A DNA stretch of 64,000 bases from Cenococcum geophilum 1.58 (GCA_001692895.1 KV748185.1:2480001-2544000); one strand, 5' to 3'; shown: positions 45,400 to 58,237, counted from the stretch's first letter. Notes: generated by a model not told the origin, from the sequence alone. Numbers and translations are program-made.

Positions 45400-46440
45400 C
45401 CTATGGAATCACGACCTACCGACAAGATACCGCGCCGATACGCCTGTAACCTTAATGGCTTACATCCTACTACTACCGCTTACAAACAGGCACGTTACTG
45501 CCCCTCAGTTTAACCTAATGGCTCGCATCCTACTGCTACACGAACACAAACACGAACACGGAAGCTGGTATCTTACTACTGTCCTACCGACCTGCACGCA
45601 CTGCCCTACGTACCGACAAGACCTTGCGCCGCTACGCCTGCGAAACGACCCCGATAACCCGTCGTGCCAATAAGCCTACGACCTGACCCGAACACGACTA
45701 GGTAGAGCTTTGCTCCCTAGACCCCCGAACCCTGTCGCTTGCATCGTACTGCTACCCAAACACGACTAGGTAGAGCCTTGCTCCCTAGACCCCCAAACCT
45801 GTCGCTGGCATCGTACTGCTACCTACCCGAACCAACAAGCCTCGTGCCGATATGCCTACGAGACGACCCGTCGCTGGCATCGTACTGCTGCCGCATGAAC
45901 CGACAAGCCTCGCGCCGATATGCCTACGAGACGACCCGTCGCTGGTACCGTACTACCACCGTCCGAACCTGCCGCCGAAGCTCTCTGCATCTGATACCCG
46001 AATTGTCCTAAGCCGCGCCCGAACCTGTCGCTAGCATCGTACTGCCGCCGCCGAAGCTATTCGCATCCGATACCCAGACTGTCTAAGCCGCCCGTCGCTG
46101 CATCGTACTGCTACCCGAACCGACAAGCCTCGTGCCAATACGCCTACGAGCCGAACACGACTAGGTAGAGCCTCGTACTGCTACCCGAATCTGATAAGAT
46201 CCCGTGCCGATATGCCTACGAGACGACCCTATCGCTGGCACCGTACTGCTACCACATGAACTGATAAGCTCCGTGCCGATTCGCCAACGGAACCCGAACA
46301 CGTCGCTAGCACCGTACTGCTACCCGAATCTGATAAGATCCCGTGCCGATATGCCTACGGAACCCGAACCTGACGCTAGCACCGTACTGCTACCGACAAG
46401 AACCTGCCTACGATACGAATACTGCACCGCATCAATAAGA
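45400..46440. repeat. GC-rich degenerate tandem repeats, unit about 68 bp
   Basis: A unit with the order GACAAGCCTCGTGCCGATA, TGCCTACGAGACGACCC, GTCGCTGGCATCGTACTGCT recurs with variation; the best pair starts TATGCCTACGAG at 45851 and 45919 (68 bp apart). The submotif CGTACTGC(T/C) occurs about ten times. Shorter units and partial duplications give many open frames on both strands but no recognisable protein. Confidence 0.75.
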
Positions 46441-46865
46441 ACCTACTAAGAATATACCTTACCACGACCACGAACACCGTACTATACTGCCGTTTAGGCC
46501 GATAAATACTGCCTAAAACGCCCATTTTAGACCAAAAATTGGGGTAATTTTTTAGGGGGACCTGGAGTATAGGAAGGGAAGGCCGTAGAGCTGCTAGAAG
46601 CGAGAAAGGGATTATACAAGCTTTAGCAATGCGTCTCTAAGCGGCAAGGATAGGAGTGTAGCTGGCGATAGAAGCTAGGCTATACTTTAGGCCTAACAAG
46701 TTAGTGGCCTAATAATTAAACATAGAAGGACCGAACTAGAGGAGCCTATATAACGGAGGACGTAGAAGGGCGGAGAAGGGCTAATGAATTTTTTTCCCCT
46801 TAGGGGTTTTTTTTTTCTGTATATATAATACGCCTCGCAGGAGCTCGGAAGTAAGGGGGGGGTAC

Positions 46866-47110
46866 TATCACGGGACTCACACGTTCTCACGTCTCTGCGC
46901 GTTTTGACGTTCTTGACCTATGCTTACGTTCGTCCTAAGACACCTACGCACGTTCCCTACAACCCCTATTTATACCCGACCTAGCATATAAAGAATCTTC
47001 TTCATCTAAATGTCTTTATATTAACCACGCATAGTTACGCGTACGTAGCCTTCTTTAATTACTACCCTGTTTAGTACATTATATTCCAGCTCGTGCCCAC
47101 TTCCGTAACA
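46866..47110 (+). repeat. 3' LTR of the small LTR element
   Basis: 245 bp, TATCACGGGACTC (TG changed to TA) ... CTTCCGTAACA, preceded by a polypurine tract and followed by the CATAA duplication. Confidence 0.85.
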
Positions 47111-47115
47111 CATAA

Positions 47116-47312
47116 TACTCTTTTATAATTACTATATAGTAAGGAACTAGCTATTTACTGCGGTAGGTATAATTACTATTGCTTAAATACTATTTATAAG
47201 TAGGGGCCTATATATAGCAGTATAATAGCTTATAGGTTAAGAAGTCCTTTAGTGGTTTTAAATAGTGTATAAGATCTAATAGAAGGATATAGGAGGATTT
47301 ACCCCCTTCTGG
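47116..47312. other. RIP-mutated spacer between two LTR elements
   Basis: AT-rich relic sequence continuing that before 44952; nothing recognisable. Confidence 0.5.
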
Positions 47313-47615
47313 TGTAACGGGACTAGCCCAGTTACAGTAGGAATGTCTTGGTGAAACACTCGACAGTCGAATTCCGACGCTTTGACCGAATTCTACTAGA
47401 TCAATTGAATTACCGAAGTCCGTCGAAGACCGCGTGCGCACGTGCGCACGCATTGACCACTAAGCCCCTGACTATTTAATTATATAATTCTCTTGTTATT
47501 CCCTTCTCTTCTTTACGCAACGTCTTGTTCTTAGCGAGAGCTATATACCCTTAGATTTAGATAGAATTTATATTATTCCTTTAAATCTTCCCTAAAGTCT
47601 CTCTACGCCCTTATA
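47313..47615 (+). repeat. Gypsy5 5' LTR
   Basis: 303 bp, TGTAACGGGACTAG ... CGCCCTTATA (from ..TTACA). It holds a perfect 20-bp palindrome at 47432-47451. It is less mutated than the 3' LTR. Confidence 0.9.
47432..47451. repeat. Perfect 20-bp palindrome in the Gypsy5 LTR
   Basis: GCGTGCGCACGTGCGCACGC equals its own reverse complement. The matching site in the 3' LTR (59383-59402) is GCGTGCGTACATGCGCACGC, two RIP-type changes away. Confidence 0.9.
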
Positions 47616-47645
47616 TTACGTTATATTAATACTAATACCCTTAAA

Positions 47646-48900
47646 ATGGCAAACGAACTTAAATCCGCTATAATAACTATTATGGCCCTAGTTAGGGAAT
47701 AAATAACTATAATATAACAGTCCTTTATAGATGCCTTGGCCTAGTAACAAACTATACTAGAAGCTTAGTATTAGTAATTAATTAAAGCAATACGTAAAGA
47801 ACTCTATAACGCTAAAGTACTTGCGTTAGAGACCTTAATAGTAACACCTATAAACAAAATTAAAATAACTGTATATAAACCCGACCCATTAAATACAAAC
47901 CCTAAACTAGTAATAGCAGCTTAACCTATACCTATAATAAACCTGGTGCCTACTATAAAATCTAAAAAGCTCCCTAACCCTCTAATGTTTAATAGAAATT
48001 AAAATAACTTACGTCCCTTTATAACTAAGCTCCGTTTTAAACTTTTAATAAACTATAACTAATACCCTATTAGAGCTAGCAAGATTAGCTATAGAATATC
48101 TTATTTAAGTAAAGACACTACACAAACTATAGACCTATTCTTCTATAATAGCACCTTTATTAATTTTAAAATCTTTATCTCTCTACTAGAATAAATATAT
48201 AATAATGCCAGCCGTAAATATACAGCTATTACTAAACTTAAAAACCTATAATAACGGAATTAAGACTTTACTAGCTTCTTTTTTAAATTTTTAGGCCTTA
48301 TTAGTAAACTAGATTAGAATAAAGCCGCTAGAGTTACTGCTCTCCGTTAAGCTATTTCGGATAAAATTAGAGCACAATTAGTAGGTAGAGAACTACTAAA
48401 GAACTTACCCGAATTTGCTATAATATGTTAATAAATTAATAAGGACCTTTAATATAACAAATAGACTTATTCCCTAAAGCCAACTACACCTTATATTTAA
48501 AACTCTATGAAGCCAATATATACCCTAAAGCGCGACCCGTCTCTAAGACCTAAAAGCCATATATATAACCCTATAGACCTTAACGCTACTTAATCCTATA
48601 TACCCTTAGGAACTAATAAATAAAAAATATAAGCCGTAAATAGAGAATGTTTTAGATATAGAAAAAAGGGATATATTTAAAGGGATTGCCAAATTTACCC
48701 TTTTAAAAAAGTCCGCCGTAGCTCCTCTTAGTCCTTAAGTCGCACTTATTCTATAAATTATACTTAGTCGCCACAAAGTATTTTACCTTTAGTTAATTCG
48801 GAAAATAAATCATCCTAGGACTAAGTCGCGCCTTAGGATAAGAAGTAGAAGAGTATAAGTATCTAGGCTCTTCTAGCGCTAATATATAATATAACTCCCT
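47646..48900 (+). pseudogene. Gypsy5 gag
   Basis: Begins at ATG 47646-47648 (M-A-N-E-L-K-S-A-I-I-T-I-M). The capsid-like region has L-R-P-F-I-T-K-L-R-F-K-L near 48010 and D-F-T-S-F-F-F-K-F-L-G-L near 48270. A nucleocapsid knuckle lies near 48648-48690 (C-F-R-Y-x-K-K-G-Y-I ... D-C), with one Cys changed to Tyr. Stops stand at Gln positions. Confidence 0.8.
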
Positions 48901-51900
48901 TAATATACTTAGCGAAATTTAAATACTTAGAAAATAGAAGGAAGTATAAATCCTTATAGATAGCGAAGCTACTAGTATAGGCTTTATTAATATAAACTAC
49001 GTAAAAACTTAATACTTAAATTTAAAGAAACTTAATAAGCCCTAAGGCCTATAAGGCTTTAATAGCAAGCCTTTAATATACGGCGAACTAACGNACTACG
49101 CTTTTATAAAGATGCGGATAGGTAAATACCTTAAATACATTTCCCTATTTATAATACCCTTAAAGTATTATAAGGTAATACTTAGATATAGATAGCTAAA
49201 ACAATATAACCCTTTAATTAGCTGGGTTAAAGAAATACTAAAATTCCGTATAGCCTACTGCCGAAGTTATTACTTAAAATACCACTTACCCTATAAATAT
49301 ATATATAACTATTTAAATTTAATATAATATAAATTACCCTTACTATAAACCTTAAACTAATATAATAAAGTTATAACTACTAATCGCGGTAAAGAATGCA
49401 AAGATAATATATTAAAACCCCTTAAAATATATATGGTATAAGCCGCACCCTTTTACTTATTAGTAAGAAAACGAGACTATAAGATCTTTGCTATAACACT
49501 AAAAAATATTAAGAAAGCGTTAGAACTAAAGTAATATATTAACCCCTAACCCCTTATACCTAAAGAATATTATAATCTAATTAATACGTTTAAGAAACGA
49601 TTTATAGGCTAACTACTCCCATATTAAGATAAGCACGATTTTAAGATAAAACTTAAACCTAGTATAATACTAAAGTTTGGCCCGTTATACGGTATATTAT
49701 AAGAAGAGCTGCTTATAATGCGATAATACCTTAAAGAGCACCTAAAGAAAGGATTTATTCGCCCTAGTTAATTACCATTTACCTTACCTATACTATTCGT
49801 TAAGAAACCTAAAGGGGGCTTAAGGTTCTGTGTTGATTATTAAGCCCTAAATATAATTACGATTTAAAACCAATATCCAATTTCTCTACTTTAAGAAACG
49901 CTTAACTACTTAGTAAAAGTATAATACTTTACAAAGCTTAATATAGTCGCTGCCTTTAATTAAATCCGTGTTTGCGAAGGAGATAAGAAGTATACGGCTT
50001 TCTGTATATAATAGGGACTTTTTAAATACCTAGTAATGCTATTTAGTGTAAAAAACGGTCCCAGTACGTCTTAGTAATATATTAATAATACGCTTCGCGA
50101 ATTCCTTAATATATTCGTTACCGTATATATTAATAATATCTTAATTTACTTATCTTCGCTTTCTAAGTATTAGAAGCACGTCTAAATAGTCTTTAAACAC
50201 CTACAAGACGCGGGCTTATAATGCGATATTAAGAAATATAAGTTCTATACATCCGAAGTTATATACTTAGGCCTAATTATATCCTATAACGGAATTAAAA
50301 TAGACCCTAAGAAAATCGCTATAATTGTAAACTAGGAAAGTCCTAGTAGTATATAAGATATTTAAGGATTTTTAGAATTTGCAAATTTCTACTATTAATT
50401 TATTAATTACTTCTTAAAAATTGTTTAGCTATTAGTAAACTTAATAAGGAAGAACATAAGATTTAAATAGACTACTAAATATAAATAAGCTTTTAATAAC
50501 CTAAAATATTATTTTATAACTGCTTTAATTCTTACCTACTTTAATCTAGACCTTAAATGTATTATTAAAACAGACTCGTCTAATTATATACTAAGAGGAG
50601 TGTTATTATAATATAATAAGAACGGCGAGCTACGCCTAGTAGCCTTTTTTCCCCGGAAACTTACTCCTACTAAATTAAACTATAAGATATATAATAAGGA
50701 ACTGCTTATAATTGTTAGATGCTTTAAATAATGGCGTCTAGAACTTAAAGGATTATTATTCCTAATACGCGTATTAATAGACTATAAAAACCTACAGTAC
50801 TTTATAACTATAAAGCAATTAATATAGCGCTAAATTCATTGGGCCGAATACCTCTTATAATTTAACTTTAAGATTACGTACTAACCTAGTAAACTTAATT
50901 AGAAGCCTAACTTATTAATATAATAATTATAGGACTTACCTATAAACGCCTCTAATAAACGGATTATAAATTAATTGCGAATTCTACTACCCCCTAAACA
51001 CTTTAAGAAACTATACCCTATATTCTTAGACGCGGAGCTTAATAGAAATAAATTGGAAATTAATAAGTAGGATATAGAAATTAATAAATTAATAGAGCAC
51101 GAATATAAGAATAACCTCTAAATAGTAGATATAATAAAAGCGATTTAAATAGGGAAAAGGTAATATAAGGATATTATACTTACTAAATGTAAAATCCGCA
51201 ATAATTAGTTATACTATTAATAGAAGATAGTAATCCCAAATTCCAAACCCTTATAATTTAAGATACTTAAATTTATATACGATTCCCTTGTAATAGGGCA
51301 TCCTAGCTATATAAAGACCTATAAAATTATCTAATAAGTATATTACTAGCCTATAATATATAACTATATATAAAAATACGTTTAAGTATACAGAATATGC
51401 GTGTGTAAAAAGACCTCTTATATAAAGAAGTAAGAAGTGCTTTAACCGTTGCCAATTCTAATATAAAGATGGCGAGATATCTTAATTAACTTTATAGTTA
51501 ACCTGCCTAACAGTAATAGGTTTACGAATATTATGGTAGTTATTAACTATCTTATAAAAATATAATATATAATTCCTATAGACTTAATTAATGCAATATT
51601 AGTAGCCGAATATTTTATTAAGTACGTCTTTAAGCTACACAGACTTCCTAATTTAATAATATCTAACCGCGGAAGCTAGTTCGTTTTAGACTTCTGGTAA
51701 GCCCTATATAAATAATTAAGTATATAAATATAACTCTTAACTACATTTTATCTGGAGATAGATAGTTAAACTAAAATTATAAACGCGATTATAAAATAAT
51801 ATCTATAAATATACTACTCCTACCTATAAAATAACTAGGAAAAGTGGCTACTATTAGCTAAGTTTACTATAAATAATACAAGAAACGAATTAATAGGCGT

Positions 51901-52134
51901 AATGCCGTTCTATGTAACCTACGGATAAGACCCTTAACTTAGATTTAAACTATAACCTAAAATTAATATAATAGGACCTATAATTAAGAGGATTTAACTA
52001 ATTAATGTATATAACTTTGCTAATTAAATAAAGCAGTTAACGGAACTATTATAAAGTAAATTAGTATACGCTTAAACGGTATAGGAATGGTATATAAATA
52101 AAGAATAAGCTCCCGCGTAGGACTTTAAGGAAGG
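48900..52134 (+). pseudogene. Gypsy5 pol up to the Copia insertion
   Basis: Protease block L-I-D-S-E-A-T near 48957; RT with F-V-K-K-P-K-G-G-L-R-F-C-V-D-Y near 49800-49840 and catalytic box Y-I-N-N-I (expected Y-x-D-D) near 50130; RNase H with [10 protein letters not shown] near 50690; integrase with V-V-I-N-Y-L-I-K near 51535. The frame stops at the Copia border at 52134 (E-G of the target duplication). RIP stops are frequent. One N at 49094. Confidence 0.88.
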
Positions 52135-52322
52135 TGTCGGGAATGAGGCAAGTTGCCGTCACGTGATGGCAAGTTGCCATCACGTGTCGCCGCGGCACTA
52201 GCGTGGCGAGGAGCCTTACGTTCCTCGCCCTTCCTCATTCTAATTAATAAGCTTTATTAACCAATATTACTATAACCCTACTCGAGTAGTCGTTATTAGT
52301 GAGTTACCCTGTATAACTAATA
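52135..52322 (+). repeat. Copia 5' LTR
   Basis: 188 bp, TGTCGGGAATGAGG ... AACTAATA (from ..ACA). GC-rich first half with several inverted repeats, including a near-perfect 27-bp palindrome at 52160-52186 (CACGTGATGGCAA, one G, and the reverse complement). Confidence 0.9.
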
Positions 52323-52639
52323 CTAATTAGTGGTTAAATATACAGTCAACTATAGAGCAGCTAGGTTTTTAAACAGAAGAGATAGTCTTATATAGGGGTG
52401 CTATATACGCTTATATAGAATAGATCCCGGCGATACTATACTACCTTAAACTTGCGGAAAACTAGTAACAGAAGTGTCACTAAGTACTAGGAGATACTAA
52501 GTTGCGTCTATTATATAGAACAACCGCGTTTACGAAGATTTAGTTAAGTACTTTAGGTTAGAAGTATCACTAAACCTAGGGTCCTAAGTTAACGTCCAAA
52601 ACGCGTTAAATAATATCTTAAATTGCTTACCTCTTAACA

Positions 52640-54050
52640 GCAAACCTACAAGATCCTATAAAACCGAAAATCCTACCTACCTTCGACGTACGACACCCCG
52701 TCAATTCTATACCTATTATAGCGTTAACCTACCTAAAGAAGTATAAGGAAGATATTAACCCAAAGATATAGAATAAAGCTATAATTAACCTTGTAAACGC
52801 TAATAAACAAGACTTAAATGGATTTTTATTATACCNTATNGCATATTATAANGACAGTAAATATAATAATACCGCGCTATAGGAATGTATAAAGGAGGAC
52901 TTTATTAGATAGATAAAGGAAACATAGGCCCCTATAAACAAGGATATTGTATAGGACTTCCGTAACTTCCTTTAGGAGAATAGAGTATTTATCCCTAAGG
53001 ACGGGGGTACTATTAGAGATAATATTTAGGAGCAGGTTATTAACGCAAAAAAAGAGCATAAATAGACTCTATAAGAGATTAAGCACCAACTACACACTAT
53101 AAGGAAGCTTAACTTACGATAGAACCTAAGCAATATACCTTTAGAGACGAACCTACCTCCGCCTTTAACTCCTTTATATCTAATTTAACCTATAACCTTA
53201 ACGTCGGATACTATACCCTAATAAGAGCAGGNACAGGATCCTATTACTTNGCAATTTAATAACCTTTAGACTCCACTAACTAGACCTACATCCCCACTGC
53301 AGCCTATAATGCAACCCCTACCTCCTCTATCTTAATCTTAAATTAGAGGTAGTTTAAAATTGCTTATAGAGCTTATAAAGCTCTATTCGGATTAGAAGAA
53401 GAAGTTTAGCAGGGAATTATATAATATTCTTAATTCGAAACTACGTATCTTCTATAACTATTGCTAGAAGGTAGAAATAGAGTCTAATTAATACTATAAC
53501 GCCTATTTCGTTATACTTAAGGGCCAAGCTAGTACCTTCTATTATAATTATTTGGCAGGAAAAGGATATAATTTTAACCGCATAATATATAAGTTAAGAT
53601 ACTACTTTAAAACAGAAGAGAATAAGTAGCAGTATATATTAGAATAGAGAGAGACTACCTTTTTAAGGATTATTGCTACAAACCCAGGTATCCCTCGGCT
53701 TAATTATCTTTAAAAGCTCTTTAATTAACTTTAGATAATTTAGCATAGATTATCCGAATTATATTAAGAGGACTTTAGCCTATATAATTAAGTTATTAGC
53801 GCATGCTAAAGTATTAAAGAATATAACCTTACTCTCTTTAATCCTGCAAATACTTATAAAGGAGTATATACTTAATTAAGATCTTCTATTAGCACCGCTC
53901 TACGCTCTTAAGAAGTATAGCAATTTAACACCTAACTCTAACCTACTTTAATTAACCCGCCTAACTAATATAATTATAACTAGACTAATTAAATATATAG
54001 TGGCCGGGGTAGGTAATACGGCAGAGGGTATAATTAACAACTATAAGGTA
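52640..54050 (+). pseudogene. Copia gag region
   Basis: Plus-strand frames with RIP stops between the 5' LTR and the nucleocapsid/protease region. No strong motif is visible, but position and continuity with pol mark it as gag. Several ambiguous bases lie in it. Confidence 0.55.
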
Positions 54051-57000
54051 AAGGTGGAGGTCCTTATAGAGGTTCATTTTGAAGTAATTACTAGAAGAAG
54101 TGCTATATTTATAAGAAACTAAATTGCTAGTTAACTAGGCATTCTCTTAATAAGCAAAAGGAGGTATATAATAAGTTTCGCTAGAGTATAAGAAATATTA
54201 GAAATTATAAGGTTATTATAGCCTACTTCTAAAGCTTCCTAGTTTAATATAAAGGCATAAAAGATCTTAAGGGTAAGGTTAATAAGGCTAAATAGCTCCT
54301 TATAGATATAGAAATTAAGGAGTACTTACCCAACTAATACTTTACTAAGTATGGTAAAGTAGATAGCATACAAACCATTACTATTCTTAATAACCAATCT
54401 ACGCTCTATTTTACCATAAAGTTAGATATCTTTAATAAGCCAAGGGAGAGTTCCGCGTTCTCCTTTAATAACAGATACTCGGCAAACGTCTTCTATAGTA
54501 TTATGCTAGATACTAAAGCCGCAGGAGTATCTATAGTAGGAGAACCTTAAGTTCAAGCCCTTTAGCAGCTTAATAGCTCTATTTAGATTAACTATTTAAC
54601 AGCAGGCTAATATACGATTCGTTTTAGTAAGGGTACTATAATCTCTCTTAGCATAATTAGGGTCCAAACCCCCTTAGGGTATATTACCTTTTACGTCGTT
54701 TCTATAAATACCCCGTTTCTATTTTATATTAGAGATATAAATAAATTAGGCGTTAAGCTTAATAACCTTAAGGATATATTTATTTAGGGAGATAATCGGG
54801 TGCCCGTTATACGCAAGTAGGGTTACCCTTAGTTACTCCTTTATTAACTAGAAAAGAGTGTTGCTTAAAGCCACCTAACTAAGTTAGAGTTACGTTAACT
54901 ACACTATCGTTTTAGCCACTGTCGGAACACATGACCTAAGGCTAATATCACGTAATGTCGTAATCGTAGTCTTGTTAGGTTGTATGATCGTTTTCTAATT
55001 GTACATAAAGAGGTGCAATTTAAGGGGTTTCCTGAGCTCGCTTAGCTCACGTGATTGCGACCATAAATTCCTGTACGAACTCGTTCAGACAGCCACCTAT
55101 CCGTTTATTAATTACTTAGGGTTCTTTAGTAAGTAGGCTATAAAGTTAAGGTTAAGGCAATTAAGCATCTTATAAAGTACTACTATTACTACTAAATAAA
55201 CCAGAAGTCCCCTAGCCAATTTAAGTTCACCCTTAAAGATAACTACGACTTTAACTTCTATATTATTATTAACGTTATATATCTTAGCGGCAAGCCAGTA
55301 CTCTAAGTCGTTAACTTTTTAACCTCCTTCTAAGCCGCATAATTTTTAAAGGATATATTAGCTAAGAACATATAGGATACCCTTTAATTATGCTAGATTA
55401 ATATTTACCTAGGACCCCCTAATTAAATTATCTATAACGTAGAAAAGAACTTCTTATCTATAGAGTTTTAATAATAGATAAAGGCAATGGCAATTAAGGT
55501 TAAGGAAGTCCCTATTAAGGCATATAATAGCGTTAGAAAAGTAAAGCGATATTACGCGCCATTACGCCGCGTATATAAGATTATCTCTTTAGAACTAGAG
55601 AACGCTAGTAAAGAACTTACCTTACAAATAGCTATTAAAGCTATTAACAATTCCGCTGGCCCGGATAGACTCGTACCTACGTTACTAGTCTTTAGCGCCT
55701 ACCCTTAAATAACTAATAATTCTCCACTATCTCCCTCTATCGTGTAATAAGCTAAGGCTATTCGCAAGGCAATAAAGGAGATATAACATCTCTACGCCAT
55801 ATACTAGGTCAACAACGTACTAGGAATAAGAAATAGCCTAAATACCTTAACTACACTTAATCTGCCACTCTAGTCTAAGGTACGCGTATAGCGTAAAAAG
55901 GGAGGGTAGTTAGGCCCATATTAACTCATTATAATTAATAGTTAAACTTATACTATTTAGATGCCTTACAGACCCACTTAATTTCATTTAACTGTTATTA
56001 AGCCTTACTATAAAGATAATAGTTCTAAGCCTTTATAGGATACCCTAGAAGAAGCCCTAAAGGAGAACTATAATTAATATACTCTAGAAGGTGACTATAA
56101 TTCTAATATAATTATAGTAGATACGCCGCAACTATAACGCGGTAGAGGTCGCCTAAAGGGATTATAAAATCGCTAATATCTTATTAATTTTAAAGAGCAA
56201 TTTATTACCGCCATTAAGAATAGAGTTAAGCTATTAATGGCCTTTATAACAGCTAAGGAAAAGGCTAACTTTAAACTCGCAAAACAGCTCTAAAAGGAAG
56301 GTCGTATTATAACTTTAGGAGCTCCTTTCTAAGCATCTAACAAGCAGAAGATTAATGGTCTTATCGCAAAGGGAGTCTTTAAATTTAAGAAGTATAACCC
56401 TACTAAGTTTAATAAAGTTCGCATCTTTAAGTTAAGAATAGTTAATAAGATTAAGGGCAAAGCTATTAACGCCCTATTTAAGAAATCAAGGCTTATTATC
56501 TAAGGTTATAACAATAATAGTAAAAAGATAATTCTTATACAATCTCCTACAATTTAATAAGCTAGTTAACGAGTTATTATTATATTAGCTCCCTCCTTAA
56601 TAAAGAATAGAATAGCGGTTTATTTATAAGATATTACTTAAGCCTACACCTAATTAGAGACGCACCTTTAGCGCTTAATATTAGTATACCTTCCGGAGCA
56701 AATTCGCCACTAGTATCCTAAAGATACAATTATGGTTATACTTAAGCCATTATATAGAATCGTAGAGGCAGGAACTTACTAGTAGGCTACCTATAGCAAG
56801 CACTATAAAGAGAAGCTTTTAATAACTACTTCTACATTTAATCCCTACTTCTTTATTACAACCACAGGAACCCCATTTGGAATCGTTGGTATATAAACTA
56901 ATAACACAATTATCTTAGGAGACGACCAATTCTTAGCTCTTAAAGAGGATAAGCTAATAAAGGCAAATCTTATAGCAAAGCTAAAGAAAAAGCTTAATTT

Positions 57001-57870
57001 AATAACACCATTACTTTTTAATGGATGCATCCTCTCCCTAAATAAGAATTCTATTGCTTTACGCCTGAAGGGTTAAGGTAAGAAGATTAACGTTATTAAC
57101 GTTAATTCCCTAAAGCAAGGATATATAGAGCAACGCGTTTATAGAGCTTATATTGCTTCTATCTATTAACCTAAGACTTTATTTAATTTCTCTATTGCCG
57201 CCTAATACTAGGAACTAACTAAGGATAATGTTCTTGCCCTAAATAAACGTCTTTCCTAATAAATGAACCATCTTAATTAGGGACTACTCTATATGCCTAT
57301 TAATCTTCCTACCGCTAAGCTCTTTGTATTTATTAATAGATTATTTATAAATAATAAAGATTTTAGCTTCTAGTTAGGATATAAGATTATTATCGCGAAT
57401 AAATTTATAGGAGAGAATAACTTTATAATCTATAGTAATCTTATCTATTAAAGCTTAACTAAGAGCAAGCGCGTTACCTAAAGTGTTTTAGCGTTAAAGA
57501 TATATAAAATAGTTGGCGGAGTTAATATAGCAATTATAATTAGAACTACCCTAAAGATAATTATAGATTAACTTAAACTTCCTATTATCCCTATAATTAT
57601 ATGCACCGACTTATATTCCCTTTATAAGTATTTAGTTAAGCTTAGTACTATAAAGGAGAAGCGCCTTATAATTAATATTATGGTACTTTAGCAATCCTAT
57701 AAGCGTTAAGAACTTTTTAAGATTTAATAAATTAATAGCTAAGATAACCTAGTAGATGTAATAACAAAGGCAAACCCAAATAAGGCACTAGAGACGTTTA
57801 TTAATATAAATACTCTACGTATATAAGTTAAAGGTTGGGTTAAAAGGGAGTCCCTAGAAATTTCTTAGTT
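54051..57870 (+). pseudogene. Copia pol: protease, integrase, RT, RNase H
   Basis: Knuckle relic near 54090-54130 (K-K-C-Y-I), protease block M-L-D-T-K-A-A-G-V near 54510 (expected D-T-G-A), and the integrase zinc region split by the solo LTR (L-H-Y-R-F-S-H, then the continuation after 55096). Integrase core lies near 55250-55500, including V-P-I-K-A-Y-N-S-V-R-K-V-K-R-Y. The RT has the catalytic box changed to T-N-N (expected D-D) near 56903, and RNase H lies near 57330-57750. The frame ends near 57865 (V-K-R-E-S-L-E). Stops stand at Gln/Trp codons. Confidence 0.85.
54920..55091. mobile_element. 172-bp solo LTR inserted in the Copia integrase
   Basis: Begins TGTCGGAACAC and ends GTTCAGACA (TGTC/GACA ends), flanked by the perfect duplication GCCAC (54915-54919 and 55092-55096). 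Removing it plus one copy rejoins the integrase zinc-finger frame. It keeps normal CpA/TpG content, unlike the Copia around it, so it is younger than the RIP episode or was too short for RIP. It is unrelated to the other LTRs here. Confidence 0.85.
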
Positions 57871-57893
57871 ATGTAAGGTCTTAAGATATTTAG

Positions 57894-58031
57894 GAACTTC
57901 GACCGGCGGTTAAAGTTGTCTAATTGGTTAGATTCTCTTACTAAGACTTTTTAGGAGGGGGGATTCTACAAACCCTAACTTAACCTAGCTAATTAGGATT
58001 TTCCATCCCTAGGATAAAAAATTACTATTAG
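57894..58031. repeat. Copia 3' UTR module shared with Gypsy5
   Basis: 57894-57947 aligns with 59001-59055 in the Gypsy5 3' region (GAACTTCGACCGG ... CTAAGAC), and an imperfect hairpin at about 57986-58031 matches the hairpin at 59096-59140. Differences are mainly transitions. An internal purine tract (AGGAGGGGGG, 57953-57962) lies between the two blocks. Confidence 0.6.
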
Positions 58032-58237
58032 CTTGCTTACTACTAGCGCCTTAGCGGCCCTTTAAATAAGATGCCTACCTATAACTCTTAAGCAAGAGAG
58101 CTATATGCTAAGAGGCAAATTTTAGGACAGTAAGACTTATATTATAATGGCAATAGTAAGTAAGGAGGATTTATATTTATTACGATAGTTAAGCAGTATT
58201 TATCTATAGATGGCAACTATAAAAGAAAAGTTGCTAG

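Larger units (their letters stand above)
44957..47110. mobile_element. Non-autonomous LTR retrotransposon (TRIM/LARD-like) with GC-rich repeat core
   Basis: LTRs of 248 bp (44957-45204) and 245 bp (46866-47110) in direct orientation, TGTCACGGGACTC to TTCCGTAACA, flanked by CATAA (44952-44956 and 47111-47115). A purine-rich tract (AAGTAAGGGGGGGG, ending near 46862) sits just before the second LTR, fixing plus orientation. The 1.66-kb interior has no gag or pol and consists largely of degenerate tandem repeats. Total 2154 bp. The LTRs differ mostly by C/T and G/A changes; the interior keeps many CpG and CpA sites. Confidence 0.82.

Noticed and set aside
45400..46440. CRISPR-like array
   Set aside because: Repeats are contiguous, degenerate and inside a eukaryotic LTR element; no regular unique spacers.
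45455..46449. Several open frames of 60-90 codons in the GC-rich repeats
   Set aside because: They result from repeat units without stops; the same motifs recur in different frames and no domain is seen.
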